From assembly GCA_036311245.1 (NCBI GenBank), contig JAXJQH010000064.1, forward strand, positions 1 to 21,731: a stretch of 21,731 bases of DNA, given 5' to 3'. This stretch comes from SIG578 sp036311245. GTDB taxonomy: Bacteria > Bacillota > Clostridia > Oscillospirales > Ruminococcaceae. The notes beneath the pieces are model-generated. The model ran no database searches. It was not told the DNA's origin and saw only the letters and a list, made by a program, of their open reading frames with translations. Below are positions 15,856 to 21,731 of the stretch, in pieces (within the stretch, counting starts at the first letter, position 1; every line of letters begins with the position of its first letter). The translations under genes were made by a program, and so were the position numbers.

Positions 15856-16413
15856 GTGAGAGTTATCGCCGGAGATAAAAAAGGCAGGCGGCTTGTAACA
15901 CCTGAAGGTATGGATACAAGACCTACATCGGACAAGGTTAAAGAAGCGCTGTTCAGCATTATTCAGTTTGAGCTTGACGGTGCCGATTTTCTTGACCTGT
16001 TTGCCGGTAGCGGGCAGATGGGGATAGAAGCCTTGAGCCGCGGAGCAAACAGCGTGGTTTTTGTCGATTCTGGGAAGAAGCCCTGTGATTGTATTCGCCA
16101 AAATCTCGCCTCAATGGGTCTTTTAGGCTACGGAGAGATAGTTTGCCGCGGTGTTTCTGAATATCTTTCATCCTGCACCCGAAAATTTGATATTGTTTTT
16201 ATGGACCCGCCCTATCGTGAGGGTCTTATCGAGCCGATTTTTGAAAAGGTAACACAAGTCACCCGTGACAGCGGTGTTATAATCTGCGAAATTCCCAGAG
16301 CGGCAGAGCTTTGCGAGGAGGTCGGAGGTTTTTCCTTGCGCCGCCGCTACCGCTATGGTAAAACCGAGCTTGCGCTTTTCAGAAAAGCCGATGCTCAGAC
16401 AGAAATTTACTGA
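15856..16413 (+). CDS. rsmD: 16S rRNA (guanine966-N2)-methyltransferase RsmD
   Basis: A 185-residue Rossmann-fold methyltransferase that methylates G966 of 16S rRNA during 30S assembly. It opens MRVIAGDKKGRRL, the usual RsmD start, then TRPTSDKVKEALF (21-33). The SAM-binding loop DLFAGSGQMGIEAL is at 47-60 and the catalytic DPPY at 117-120. The start is GTG at 15856, preceded by AGGAAG at suitable spacing. An 11-codon frame ATG at 15820 ends in TAA immediately before this GTG. rsmD-coaD adjacency is very common in Firmicutes and supports the call. The gap to coaD is 16 nt. Confidence 0.95.
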   Translation: MRVIAGDKKGRRLVTPEGMDTRPTSDKVKEALFSIIQFELDGADFLDLFAGSGQMGIEALSRGANSVVFVDSGKKPCDCIRQNLASMGLLGYGEIVCRGVSEYLSSCTRKFDIVFMDPPYREGLIEPIFEKVTQVTRDSGVIICEIPRAAELCEEVGGFSLRRRYRYGKTELALFRKADAQTEIY

Positions 16414-16429
16414 TATAAGAGGGACAGCT

Positions 16430-16933
16430 ATGAATCTTGCAATTTGCCCCGGCAGCTTTGACCCCATAACAAAAGGGCATGTGGATATTATCCGCCGCGC
16501 CTCTAAACTGTTTGATAAGGTCATTGTGCTTGTGCTAACAAACCCCAAAAAGAACCCCACCTTTTCTGTTGATGAACGATGCCACCTTATAGAAAAGGTT
16601 TTTGCAGACGCCGAAAATATAGTTGTAGATGCTGACGGCGGTCTTTTAGCTGATTATGCGAAAAATGTCGGAGCAACGGCTATTGTAAAGGGTCTTCGCG
16701 CTATGTCTGATTTTGAATATGAATTTCAGATGGCGCTTACTAATAAGAAGCTCAATCCAACCCTTGAAACGGTGTTCCTGACTTCCTCTGCAGAAAATAT
16801 GTACTTAAGCTCAAGCATAGTCCGTCAGGTTGCAAGCTTTGGCGGTGATATTTCGGAATTTGTTCCGCTTGAAATTCTTTCAGATGTTGAAAATGTATTA
16901 AAATTAAATCAAATAAAGGGAGGAAAAGAATAA
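16430..16933 (+). CDS. coaD: phosphopantetheine adenylyltransferase CoaD
   Basis: A 167-residue enzyme that makes dephospho-CoA from 4'-phosphopantetheine and ATP. The nucleotidyltransferase signature starts at PGSFDPITKGH (7-17, with TxGH at 14-17), and KGLR (87-90), DFEYEFQMALTN (94-105) and SSSIVRQ (127-133) complete the CoaD pattern. An upstream ATG at 16355 lies inside rsmD in another frame and is rejected; the ATG at 16430 has GAGGG upstream and gives the standard length. The stop TAA overlaps the next ATG by one base (TAATG), so translation is likely coupled. Confidence 0.97.
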   Translation: MNLAICPGSFDPITKGHVDIIRRASKLFDKVIVLVLTNPKKNPTFSVDERCHLIEKVFADAENIVVDADGGLLADYAKNVGATAIVKGLRAMSDFEYEFQMALTNKKLNPTLETVFLTSSAENMYLSSSIVRQVASFGGDISEFVPLEILSDVENVLKLNQIKGGKE

Positions 16934-17409
16934 TGAATGTAGACGATATGGTAGATTTGCTCGACGATATGTTTGAGGACTCTGTTAAAATGCCGCTTAC
17001 CGGTGGCAAGTGCCTTATCGACTCGCAAAAGGCTCGCGATCTTATTGACGATATCCGTATGAACCTGCCTCAGGAAATTCGTCAGGCAAAGGCTATTGTT
17101 GCCGATCGCGGCGAGATTATCGCCATCGCAAAGCAGGAGGCAGAGGACATTATTCGCAATGCCGAGGAGCGCGCAAGAAGCATCATTAATAAGGATGAGC
17201 TTGTCATTCAGGCGCAAAATCGCGCAAATGAGATTCTTTCTCAGGCGCATCAGAAATCCCGTGAGGTCCGTCAGGCGGCCAATGACTTTGCCGATGAGAT
17301 TTTAAGAAATGCCGAGGAGGTTTTAGCTAAGAGCACCGCCGAGGTAAAGCAGACCCGTGCATCTCTTCGCAACAAGCGTATGGGCGCAAATTCGGGCGCT
17401 CAGGAATAA
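16933..17409 (+). CDS. coiled-coil protein of the coaD operon, ATPase subunit-like
   Basis: A 158-residue, highly charged protein. Residues 1-45 include MNVDDMVDLLDDMFED and a GGKCLID segment; residues 46-145 form one long helix or coiled coil rich in Ala, Glu, Arg and Gln, superficially like F0 subunit b or V-type subunit H/E, which is why relatives are often labelled ATPase. There is no membrane segment and no nucleotide site, so an enzymatic label is not supported. From memory, related genes commonly follow coaD in Clostridia. A DivIVA-like or scaffold role is possible but only inference. GGGAGG precedes the start, and TAATG overlap ties it to coaD. A strong terminator follows. Confidence 0.75.
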   Translation: MNVDDMVDLLDDMFEDSVKMPLTGGKCLIDSQKARDLIDDIRMNLPQEIRQAKAIVADRGEIIAIAKQEAEDIIRNAEERARSIINKDELVIQAQNRANEILSQAHQKSREVRQAANDFADEILRNAEEVLAKSTAEVKQTRASLRNKRMGANSGAQE

Positions 17410-17423
17410 TTTTTTAAAGCCGC

Positions 17424-17455
17424 GAAACCGACCTTTGGGTCGGTTTCTTTTTGTT
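17424..17455 (+). terminator. terminator of the rsmD-coaD unit
   Basis: GAAACCGACC (17424-17433), loop TTTG, GGTCGGTTTC (17438-17447), then a T-rich tract. Confidence 0.95.
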
Positions 17456-17521
17456 TTTTTTGCGTTCTTAATCTTTGTCTAGATTTTTAGGTTAAAAGTT
17501 TAAAGTAAATAAGCTTTTATA

Positions 17522-17567
17522 AGAGGTAAAATTTGGCATTACACCGCCATTTTTTGCCTCTTTTTTT
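17522..17567 (+). terminator. second terminator-like hairpin before mraZ
   Basis: Bases 17522-17531 pair with 17552-17561 (one G-T pair), two T-T mismatches follow, then TGGC/GCCA (17534-17537 with 17546-17549) closes an 8-nt loop. Seven Ts follow (17561-17567). No gene lies between this and the stronger terminator 66 bp upstream, so it is a backup terminator or ends an unseen short transcript. Confidence 0.65.
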
Positions 17568-17615
17568 GTTTGCAAAAAAAGTCTTAAAAAATATAAAAAA
17601 TATTGCTCAAAACGC

Positions 17616-17645
17616 TTGACTTTTGGGGCTTAATAGGAGTATAAT
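17616..17645 (+). promoter_or_regulatory. promoter of mraZ and the dcw cluster
   Basis: TTGACT at 17616-17621, an 18-bp spacer, TATAAT at 17640-17645. Confidence 0.8.
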
Positions 17646-17646
17646 A

Positions 17647-17680
17647 GGTGCATAAAGGTGGAAGATGGTGAAAAAAGGTG
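17647..17680 (+). promoter_or_regulatory. MraZ operator: four GGTG repeats at 10-bp steps
   Basis: GGTG occurs at 17647-17650, 17657-17660, 17667-17670 and 17677-17680, exactly one helical turn apart, three of them as AGGTG. They begin 2 bp after the -10 box, over the expected start site. MraZ of other bacteria binds G-rich direct repeats with 10-bp period upstream of its own gene, so autorepression is likely (inference). Confidence 0.75.
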
Positions 17681-17732
17681 ATTATCTGCTAATTTCACTT
17701 TTGATTGATTTTTAACGAAAGGCGGGAAAACT

Positions 17733-18155
17733 GTGCTGGTTGGTAAGGCTCAAAACACAATAGATGCAAGCGGCAGAATTATTTTCCCTGCCGGTTTTAG
17801 AAAGGAAATGGGCGAAAAGATTTATCTTTCCAAAGCCCTGTTTGATAACTGCCTTTGCGCATACAGCGAAGAAGAGTGGAAAAATGTATGTGACAGTTTA
17901 AAGAAATTCCCCAGAGCAAAGGTTCGTCAGGTTGAAAGCTGGCTTTTTGGTAGCGCCTGCGCCCTGAGTCCCGATAAGCAGGGTAGAGTTTTTATCTCGG
18001 GCGAGCTTATTGAGCACGCAGGCCTTCGTCAGGACGTTGTTTTTGTCGGTATGGGCTCGAGGGTTGAGGTCTGGGATGCTGAGAAATACAGCAAGATGTA
18101 TAGTAGTCTTGATTCTGATGAGATTGCAGACATTCTCACTCAGCTTGATTTCTAA
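17733..18155 (+). CDS. mraZ: transcriptional regulator MraZ
   Basis: A 140-residue protein with two AbrB-like half-domains, each carrying the DxxGR signature: DASGR (11-15) and DKQGR (81-85). MraZ forms a ring that binds direct repeats before its own gene and represses the division/cell-wall cluster in species studied. The start is GTG at 17733 with AAAGGCGG upstream. It is the first gene of the cluster, preceded by the promoter at 17616-17645 and the GGTG repeats, and is 12 nt from rsmH. Length and motifs are standard. Confidence 0.96.
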   Translation: MLVGKAQNTIDASGRIIFPAGFRKEMGEKIYLSKALFDNCLCAYSEEEWKNVCDSLKKFPRAKVRQVESWLFGSACALSPDKQGRVFISGELIEHAGLRQDVVFVGMGSRVEVWDAEKYSKMYSSLDSDEIADILTQLDF

Positions 18156-18167
18156 AAGGTTAAGAAT

Positions 18168-19100
18168 ATGGAATTTGTTCATAAGCCGATAATGCTTTCT
18201 CAGTGCATAGAGGCGCTGAAAATAGACCCCGCGGGAATATATGCTGACGGAACGGTGGGAGGAGCAGGTCACTCTATCGCCATCGCCGAAAAGCTCGATT
18301 TTAAAGCGGGCGGCAGACTTCTCTGCCTTGACAGAGACCCCGATGCGGTGGCTGTTGCAACAGCTCGTCTAAAGGAGTTTGTTCAGGCGAGTGTCCACCA
18401 TAGAAACTACAGTGAAATAGTATCTCTTTTAAAAGAACTGAATATAAATGGTCTTAATGGTGTGCTACTTGACCTTGGAGTTTCCTCGTTTCAGCTTGAC
18501 TGCGCCGAGCGCGGGTTTTCCTACAGAAGTGATGCTCCGCTTGATATGAGAATGAGCAAAAGCGGGCTTTCTGCAAGAGATGTTGTGAACACCTACAGCG
18601 AAAAACAGCTTTCCGATATAATTTTCCGCTATTCTGAGGAAAAGTTTGCTAGAAGAATTGCTGCCGAGATAGTAAGACGCAGAGAGAAGGCTCCCATTGA
18701 AACCACCTTCGAGCTTGCCGAGGCAATTAAAGCGGCAATGCCCGCAGCGGCAAAAAGAGAGAAAAACCCGTGCAAGAGAACCTTTCAGGCTATTCGTATA
18801 GAGGTAAACGGCGAGCTTGCTTACTTAGAAAATGCGCTTGATAGCGTATTTGAGGTTTTAAATTCGGGCGCAAGGCTTGCTATCATAACCTTTCATTCTC
18901 TTGAGGATAGAATGGTTAAAAGAAAATTTAAAGAATGGTGCCAAGGCTGCACCTGCCCCAAGGATTTCCCCGTTTGCGTTTGCGGAAACACTCCCAAAGC
19001 AAAAATGACCCCCTCAAAGGCTATTGAGCCGTCGAGAGAGGAGCAGGAGGAAAATCCGAGAAGTAAATGTGCAAGACTGAGAGTTTTAGAAAAACTCTAA
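18168..19100 (+). CDS. rsmH: 16S rRNA (cytosine1402-N4)-methyltransferase RsmH
   Basis: A 310-residue SAM-dependent enzyme that methylates N4 of C1402 in the 30S decoding centre. The SAM-binding GTVGGAGHS is at 28-36 and DRDPDA at 55-60, followed by LLDLGVSSFQLD, the substrate-binding RGFSYR...LDMRM block, a helical insertion with FRYSEEKFARRIA, KRTFQAIRI and the final ITFHSLEDRMVK and CARLRVLEK motifs. All family blocks are seen. A Cys-rich stretch (WCQGCTCPKDFPVCVCG) near residue 255 is common in clostridial RsmH. The mraZ-rsmH pair is nearly universal. Confidence 0.97.
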   Translation: MEFVHKPIMLSQCIEALKIDPAGIYADGTVGGAGHSIAIAEKLDFKAGGRLLCLDRDPDAVAVATARLKEFVQASVHHRNYSEIVSLLKELNINGLNGVLLDLGVSSFQLDCAERGFSYRSDAPLDMRMSKSGLSARDVVNTYSEKQLSDIIFRYSEEKFARRIAAEIVRRREKAPIETTFELAEAIKAAMPAAAKREKNPCKRTFQAIRIEVNGELAYLENALDSVFEVLNSGARLAIITFHSLEDRMVKRKFKEWCQGCTCPKDFPVCVCGNTPKAKMTPSKAIEPSREEQEENPRSKCARLRVLEKL

Positions 19101-19139
19101 AGATAAAAGGAAGTTAAAAAGAAAGGAGACGGCAAAATT

Positions 19140-19607
19140 ATGCAAAGCAGCGCAGCATATGACCTTTCAAGGTTTGAAGTCGGAAAAAAAGAGCGTAAAC
19201 AAGAAAAAAAGCCCGAGCTTAAAGCCGTTAAAGGAAAAAAACAAAAAACATCGGCGCTCTCAAAGCTTTCCCCCGTCACAGCTGTTATAGTAGCAATAGT
19301 TGCAGTTTTTGTCTGCTCCTATATGCTTTATACTCAGGCAATGATAACAAAAACCACTGCGGCAATAACCCGCGTTAATAATGAGATAGTTCAGCTCCAG
19401 AGCGAGAGCGTGCGCCTTGACAGTGAGCTTGATGCTATAATGTCCCGCGGAAATATCGAGGAAAAGGCTCTTGCACTCGGTATGTATCAGGCGGATAAAT
19501 TGCAGGTTGAGGGAGTAGAAGTAAATCAGGGCGATAAAATCGAGATACTCGCCGATAACCGCAATATTTTTGAGAAAATCGGAGACTTTTTTTCAAACTT
19601 GTTTTAG
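19140..19607 (+). CDS. ftsL: cell-division protein FtsL/septum initiator-like
   Basis: A 155-residue bitopic membrane protein: a basic cytoplasmic N-terminus (1-44, Lys-rich), one TM segment (about 46-64), and an extracytoplasmic coiled coil (about 68-105) followed by the IEEKALALGMYQ motif seen in FtsL/DivIC proteins. FtsL bridges FtsB/DivIC and the septal synthase. Sequence identity in the family is low, so the call rests on topology, the coiled coil, that motif and the position between rsmH and the septal PBP. The start has AAAGGAG 11 nt upstream. It could be named DivIC-like instead. Confidence 0.85.
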   Translation: MQSSAAYDLSRFEVGKKERKQEKKPELKAVKGKKQKTSALSKLSPVTAVIVAIVAVFVCSYMLYTQAMITKTTAAITRVNNEIVQLQSESVRLDSELDAIMSRGNIEEKALALGMYQADKLQVEGVEVNQGDKIEILADNRNIFEKIGDFFSNLF

Positions 19608-19624
19608 ATGTAAAAAACATCAGA

Positions 19625-19700
19625 AGGCTATGAGTCGGGAACATATTTTCGTGGGCAAAAATGCTCTTTACAAAATATGAGCTGTCCCGGCTCATTGCCT
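19625..19700 (+). repeat. 76-nt nested inverted repeat between ftsL and the PBP gene
   Basis: Bases 19625-19628 pair with 19697-19700, then after one T-T mismatch 19630-19640 pair with 19685-19695 (one G-T pair). After a bulge (19680-19684) CATATTTT (19642-19649) pairs with AAAATATG (19672-19679), and GGGCA/TGCTC (19653-19657 with 19662-19666) closes an AAAA loop. About 30 bp in all. CTTTT follows, too short for a good terminator. I do not recognise it; RNA processing site, attenuator or small palindromic element are all possible. Confidence 0.7.
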
Positions 19701-19742
19701 CTTTTATGAGGGTAGAATTAACTCGGTTGGGAGGACTGTTTT

Positions 19743-21731
19743 TTGGCAAAACAACCTACAGTTTCGATGAAAAGACGGATAAATATCCTTCTTGTATTTG
19801 TGGTTATTTTTGGATTTATTCTTATGTCGGGCCGCCTTTTCTTTTTGCAGGTTCTCGGCGGCGATGATTACCGCGAGCGAGCAACTCAGCAGCAGCTGCG
19901 TGACAGCACCATTGCCGCAAAGCGCGGCACTATCTATGACAGCAATATGAATATTCTTGCCCAGAGCGCAACTGTGTGGACAGTTTACCTCTCTCCCGCT
20001 TATGTAAACAGCGATGAGGAGGGCAAGCTTATTGCAGATAAGCTTTCTGAGCTGCTGGGTGTAGATAGGGACACCATTTACGAAAAAACCAAAAAAAATA
20101 CTTATTATGAATATGTAAAGCGCAAGATAGAAAAGGATAAGGCTGATGAAATCCGAAAATTTTGTGATGAAAATGATATCTCGGCTATAGGACTTGACGA
20201 GGACACCAAGCGCTATTATCCCCACAATAATCTTGCCTCAACGGTTATAGGGTTTACGGGCACCGATAATCAGGGCCTTACCGGCATCGAAGCTTATTAT
20301 GACAGCTACTTAAAGGGTACCGACGGCAGAGTTGTCAGCGCCAAAAACGCCTGGGGAACTGATATGCCCTTTGAATATGAAAAACGCATTGAGGCGGTTG
20401 ATGGAAACAGCCTTGTGCTCACCATCGACCAGAATATTCAGTATTATGTCGATAAACACCTTGAAACAGCCGTTAAGGAGCAAAAGGTAAACAACCGAGC
20501 TGCCAGTATTGTTATGGATGTCAAAACAGGTGAAATTCTCGGTATGTCAACCAAGGGCGACTTTGACTTAAATGACCCTTTTACAATTTATGATAAGTCA
20601 CTCAGGGAAAAGGTTGCAGCTCTTTCGGGCGATGAGAAAGCTCAGGAGCTTGCAAAGCAGCAAAATCAGCAGTGGCGAAACAAGGTCATTTCCGACCCTT
20701 ATGAGCCAGGTTCGGTTTTCAAAATAATAACCGCTGCGGCAGCACTCGAGGAGGGCGTTACAACACCTAACGAAGGCTTTGTCTGTACCGGTGGATATAG
20801 GGTTGGCGACAGAAATATTCACTGCTGGAAAACCTCGGGACACGGAGGCGAAACATTTGCCGAGGGCATTATGAACTCCTGCAACCCCGTTTTTATGACG
20901 GTAGGAGGCAGACTCGGCGGCAAAACCTTCTATAAATATCTGCAGGCATTTGGTCTTACCGAAAAAACGGGCATTGACCTTCCGGGTGAGGCAACAAGTA
21001 TTACCCACAGCCCTAAAACACTTGAAAATGCCGTTAACCTCGCCTCCTCATCAATGGGTCAGTCGTTTAAAATAACTCCTATTCAGATAGTTACGGCAGT
21101 TTCTGCTGCGGTAAACGGCGGAAATCTTGTAACCCCTCACGTTGTAAAGCAAATTTTAGATAGCGATGGGTCGGTTATAGAGAATATCGGTTCTCAGACA
21201 AAGCGTCAGGTAATTTCAGAGGAAACCTCTGCCCAGCTTTCACTTATGCTTGAAAAGGTTGTGTCCGAGGGAACGGGTAAAAACGCTTATATAATGGGTT
21301 ATCGCATCGGAGGTAAAACCGGTACCTCTGAAAAGCTCGATAAGGTTTACGCAGAGGGCGAAAAAGAGGACTACATTATGTCATTCTTAGGCTTTGCCCC
21401 CGCAGATGACCCGCAGGTTGCTTGTATCGTTATCATAGACGAGCCGCGCGCAGGAGAAATTTATGGCTCTGCAGTTGCAGCTCCGGTTTGCGGAAGTATT
21501 TTAGGCGATGTTCTGCCTTATCTCGGAATTGAGCCTGAGTACACAGCCGAGGAGCTTTCAAAGGTTAATGTAACAGTGCCTAATATCATCGGCAAAACCG
21601 CTCATATGGGTCAGGCTGCACTGCAGAAGTATGGACTTCAGGGTACCATTATCGGCGGCGGCGACAGAGTTATCCGTCAGGTTCCCGCAGCGGGTGAAAC
21701 CGTTCCTCGCGGCGGTAAGGTTGTTATATAC
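19743..21731 (+). CDS. penicillin-binding protein, FtsI/SpoVD type with PASTA, 3' end cut
   Basis: The 663 visible codons encode a class B PBP, a transpeptidase that cross-links peptidoglycan at the septum or spore cortex. TM anchor at about 13-29, the PBP dimerisation domain from RGTIYDSNMNILAQ (61-74) to about 250, and the transpeptidase domain with YEPGSVFK (SxxK Ser324-Lys327), SCN (379-381) and KTG (525-527). A PASTA domain begins at about 610 (VTVPNIIGKTAHMGQAAL) and is unfinished at the edge. The start chosen is TTG at 19743, because GGGAGG lies exactly 8 nt upstream; the next Met (codon 9) has no ribosome site. SpoVD has one PASTA and PbpB two, so the missing end decides which. The frame is open throughout. 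Confidence 0.93.
   Translation, partial: MAKQPTVSMKRRINILLVFVVIFGFILMSGRLFFLQVLGGDDYRERATQQQLRDSTIAAKRGTIYDSNMNILAQSATVWTVYLSPAYVNSDEEGKLIADKLSELLGVDRDTIYEKTKKNTYYEYVKRKIEKDKADEIRKFCDENDISAIGLDEDTKRYYPHNNLASTVIGFTGTDNQGLTGIEAYYDSYLKGTDGRVVSAKNAWGTDMPFEYEKRIEAVDGNSLVLTIDQNIQYYVDKHLETAVKEQKVNNRAASIVMDVKTGEILGMSTKGDFDLNDPFTIYDKSLREKVAALSGDEKAQELAKQQNQQWRNKVISDPYEPGSVFKIITAAAALEEGVTTPNEGFVCTGGYRVGDRNIHCWKTSGHGGETFAEGIMNSCNPVFMTVGGRLGGKTFYKYLQAFGLTEKTGIDLPGEATSITHSPKTLENAVNLASSSMGQSFKITPIQIVTAVSAAVNGGNLVTPHVVKQILDSDGSVIENIGSQTKRQVISEETSAQLSLMLEKVVSEGTGKNAYIMGYRIGGKTGTSEKLDKVYAEGEKEDYIMSFLGFAPADDPQVACIVIIDEPRAGEIYGSAVAAPVCGSILGDVLPYLGIEPEYTAEELSKVNVTVPNIIGKTAHMGQAALQKYGLQGTIIGGGDRVIRQVPAAGETVPRGGKVVIY

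Noticed and set aside
19661..19867. 68-codon plus-strand frame across the ftsL-PBP gap
   Set aside because: It lies in the nested hairpin and overlaps the real PBP frame in another phase, with no ribosome site.

Overview
The window reads as chromosomal core DNA from a low-to-mid GC Gram-positive anaerobe of the class Clostridia, most likely the Oscillospiraceae/Ruminococcaceae side (inference). Support comes from the gene set: RNase J, a GdpP-type c-di-AMP phosphodiesterase, DUF1292 and DUF4364 proteins, a PASTA-bearing penicillin-binding protein, and SD-rich starts including GTG and TTG. Promoters look like textbook sigma-A sites (TTGACA/TTGACT, usually 17 bp, TATAAT-like). I saw no phage, IS, CRISPR, tRNA or rRNA.

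Layout. 1-172 (-): 5' end of a DUF1292 gene. 173-715: no protein gene of normal size; a strong extended -10 promoter at 411-439 drives a transcript that ends at a near-perfect terminator at 671-703, so a small RNA of about 255 nt is likely. 716-1309 (-): DUF4364 protein. 1443-2450 (-): acetyl-xylan-esterase-like alpha/beta hydrolase. 2552-12605 (-): one tightly packed eight-gene unit in the order of transcription rnjA, gdpP, rplI, an unrecognised 150-aa gene, dnaB, tilS, hpt, ftsH, with one visible promoter (12739-12767) and one terminator (2511-2542). 12871-14046 (-): membrane-anchored SGNH hydrolase with a serine-rich tail, with its own promoter and terminator. 14163-15652 (-): rnhA-mnmA. 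A divergent promoter region follows. 15856-17409 (+): rsmD-coaD-coiled-coil protein, closed by a terminator. 17616-21731 (+): start of the division/cell-wall (dcw) cluster: mraZ with its operator, rsmH, ftsL, and an FtsI/SpoVD-type PBP cut by the window edge.

How it fits together. The large minus-strand unit couples RNA decay (RNase J), second-messenger breakdown (GdpP), ribosome and replication parts (L9, DnaB), tRNA-Ile lysidine synthesis (TilS), purine salvage (Hpt) and membrane proteolysis (FtsH). The tilS-hpt-ftsH order is the familiar Firmicutes arrangement. The plus-strand units combine rRNA methylation (RsmD, RsmH), CoA synthesis (CoaD) and septal wall synthesis.

The parts least explained by known genes are non-coding: the candidate small RNA at 446-703 with repeated GTGAGTCCAA blocks, a 76-nt nested inverted repeat between ftsL and the PBP gene (19625-19700), four GGTG repeats at exact 10-bp steps over the mraZ start site, and a compound hairpin in the rnjA leader. 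No clear new multi-gene system is visible; these RNA and operator elements are the best candidates for something undescribed.
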